From contig CP070687.1 in assembly GCA_020353115.1 (NCBI GenBank), forward strand, positions 1,344,503 through 1,352,386: 7,884 nucleotides of DNA, written 5' to 3'. Both the position numbers and the translations under genes were made by a program. Below the pieces are notes generated by a model, which was given only the letters and a program-made list of their open reading frames with translations, did no database searches and was not told the origin of the DNA. Numbering within the stretch: position 1 is the first letter of the stretch; each line of letters starts with the position of its first letter. This DNA comes from Bacteroidales bacterium. Lineage in GTDB: Bacteria > Bacteroidota > Bacteroidia > Bacteroidales > VadinHA17. This document shows, in pieces, positions 7,157 through 7,884 of this stretch.

Positions 7157-7189
7157 TTTGTTTTTAAGTATTATATATTTATATATTTG
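7157..7189 (+). promoter_or_regulatory. Bacteroidota-type promoter of the ArsR-like gene
   Basis: TTTG at 7157-7160 (-33 element) and TATATTTG at 7182-7189 (-7 element, TAnnTTTG) are separated by 21 nt, within the usual range for the phylum's primary sigma factor. Transcription would begin near 7193-7196, leaving a leader of roughly 23 nt before the ATG at 7218. A second TAnnTTTG match, TATCTTTG (7153-7160), overlaps the -33 element but has no visible upstream partner. Confidence 0.6.
7173..7186. promoter_or_regulatory. AT-rich dyad inside the promoter, possible autoregulatory operator
   Basis: ATATAT-TT-ATATAT forms a symmetric 14-base dyad lying between the -33 and -7 elements and overlapping the latter. 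ArsR/SmtB repressors commonly bind AT-rich dyads in their own promoters, so autorepression is possible. In such AT-rich DNA the symmetry may be incidental, so this is a suggestion only. Confidence 0.3.
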
Positions 7190-7217
7190 TATCTGTTGTT
7201 CTATTTCAATCAATAAA

Positions 7218-7514
7218 ATGAAAATTAAAGATCTTACAAGCGAGCAGCTGGAAAAAGCAGCAAATATGCTTAAAGCAATAGCACATCCGATGAGGATTGC
7301 CATACTTACATATTTGGAAGAAGGCAAAAAGCTCACTGTTACAGAGATACATGAACTTCTCAACATTGAGCAATCAACCACTTCTCATCATCTTGGTATA
7401 TTGAAGGATAAAGGGGTTCTGTCTTCAAAAAGAGAAGGTAAGAATACCTATTATTTTCTTAAACATGACAACTTAAGACAGATCGTTGAATGTGTCAGCA
7501 AGTGCTGTGATTAA
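7218..7514 (+). CDS. ArsR/SmtB-family winged helix-turn-helix regulator
   Basis: From ATG 7218 the protein has 98 residues, typical for this family of small dimeric repressors. AHPMRIAIL (22-30) is the usual helix, TVTEIHELLNIEQSTTSHHL (40-59) the DNA-reading helix-turn-helix, and GVLSSKREGKNTYYFL (66-81) the wing. The classic ELCVCDL metal site of ArsR/CadC is missing (IHELLNIEQ instead). Three cysteines sit at the very end (Cys92, Cys96, Cys97, ECVSKCCD) and could sense metal, thiols or sulphur species, but this is inference. A longer frame from TTG 7158 would add a 20-residue hydrophobic, Cys-rich N-terminus; I reject it because that TTG lies in the -33 element and the start site of transcription would be downstream of it. 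No target gene is adjacent: the polyprenyl synthase is divergent and nothing follows within 370 nt. Confidence 0.88.
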   Translation: MKIKDLTSEQLEKAANMLKAIAHPMRIAILTYLEEGKKLTVTEIHELLNIEQSTTSHHLGILKDKGVLSSKREGKNTYYFLKHDNLRQIVECVSKCCD

Positions 7515-7549
7515 TCATAATCCTGTTTAACCATACCATTTCAGAAACC

Positions 7550-7583
7550 ATTGTATGGATCAAGACCTTTGATCCGATACAGT
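7550..7583 (+). terminator. Strong 3' hairpin after the ArsR-like gene
   Basis: Bases 7550-7563 pair with 7569-7583: the core GGATCAA / TTGATCC closes a GACCT loop, and after a single bulged G (7576) the stem continues with GTAT / ATAC and three further pairs, one of them a G-U wobble. That is 14 base pairs starting 36 nt after the stop codon. There is no T-run behind it, so it may be a terminator of the kind lacking a U-tract or an mRNA 3'-end stabiliser. A competing pairing CCATAC (7531-7536) with GTATGG (7553-7558) overlaps its left arm. Confidence 0.55.
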
Positions 7584-7781
7584 CATGATGAAATCCGGCA
7601 TTAAATATCCATACTTTACGTAACAGTATCAAACACACCGAGCTATTTCGTATTGCCTGATAACCAAAACTTTATTGCTTAACCGGCAGAATAGTAAGAC
7701 TTATTTAACCGAATGACGGAGCATGTCAACTGCTACTGGAGTTTTAATATCCAGAAGGCCTAACGTTCCGTGATTTTACTG

Positions 7782-7789
7782 CAAAGGTA
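7782..7789 (-). promoter_or_regulatory. Minus-strand Bacteroidota -7 element, orphan
   Basis: On the minus strand this reads TACCTTTG followed by CAGTAAAA, a good TAnnTTTG match in a context typical of the phylum's promoters. No TTG lies at -33. It points leftward into the gene-free stretch, where no minus-strand reading frame of note follows, so it would drive either an untranslated RNA or nothing. Confidence 0.3.
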
Positions 7790-7884
7790 TGCCCTGGACT
7801 GATTTGCAGCTATTTCATTCCCGGCGTTCCATAAGGCAGGCCAGAAGAACAAGAGTTATAATTTCCGGGCTAGACAGCATGGGC

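Larger units (their letters stand above)
6888..7217. other. 330-nt non-coding stretch between divergent genes
   Basis: No supported gene lies here. It holds a -7-type promoter element for the minus-strand polyprenyl synthase (6910-6917), a 10-bp palindrome TAACCGGTTA (6968-6977), a short TTACC/GGTAA inverted repeat (7004-7018), a 7-bp perfect inverted repeat (7073-7094) and the promoter region of the ArsR-like gene (7153-7189). The hexamer TAACCG occurs three times on the plus strand and once in reverse. Confidence 0.7.
7515..7884. other. 370-nt stretch without a supported gene (right edge)
   Basis: I see no recognisable coding region, tRNA or rRNA. It holds the strong hairpin after the ArsR-like gene (7550-7583), two TTAACCG copies (7679-7685, 7705-7711) and a minus-strand -7-type element (7782-7789). 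Frames that stay open to the window edge (plus from ATG 7789; minus ending at 7815) are only about 25-32 codons and resemble nothing I know. Confidence 0.6.

Noticed and set aside
7789..7884. Plus-strand frame from ATG 7789 open to the right edge, and a minus-strand frame entering from the edge and ending at 7815
   Set aside because: Each has only about 25-32 codons visible with no recognisable motif, and the two overlap each other, so neither can be supported.

Overview
The window looks like chromosomal core-genome DNA from a member of the Bacteroidota, most likely near the Bacteroidales/Marinilabiliales. Three things suggest this. The proteins have the texture of that phylum (YbeY with a GYED ending, a Bacteroidota-like MnmG, a menaquinone-type polyprenyl synthase). 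Several intergenic sites match the phylum's TAnnTTTG -7 promoter element. Ribosome binding sites are weak or absent. The organism call is an inference from sequence and family knowledge; no search was run.

Layout, left to right: the 3' end of ybeY (1-236, +); mnmG (313-2187, +); a perfect 16-bp parS-type palindrome directly after the mnmG stop codon (2188-2203); ade, adenine deaminase (2221-3864, +); uvrC (3928-5730, +, apparently with a non-ATG start); a 182-nt convergent gap with a possible imperfect hairpin; a long-chain polyprenyl diphosphate synthase gene on the minus strand (5913-6887); a 330-nt non-coding stretch (6888-7217) holding promoters for the genes on both sides; a small ArsR-type winged-helix regulator (7218-7514, +) with a good Bacteroidota promoter and a strong 3' hairpin; and a final 370-nt stretch (7515-7884) with no gene I can support.

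The genes ybeY, mnmG, ade and uvrC share a strand with gaps of 33-76 nt and probably form one transcription unit mixing RNA maturation and modification (YbeY, MnmG), purine salvage (adenine deaminase) and nucleotide excision repair (UvrC). The polyprenyl synthase supplies the isoprenoid side chain of quinones and is transcribed on its own toward uvrC. The ArsR-like gene is a lone regulator whose targets are not visible here.

The most notable element is the parS-like palindrome, which would make this a ParB loading site in the origin region. It also coincides with a clear change in codon choice: ybeY and mnmG use almost only AGA/AGG for arginine, while ade and uvrC use many CGN codons. I found no phage, IS, CRISPR or defence system and no convincing undescribed multi-gene system.
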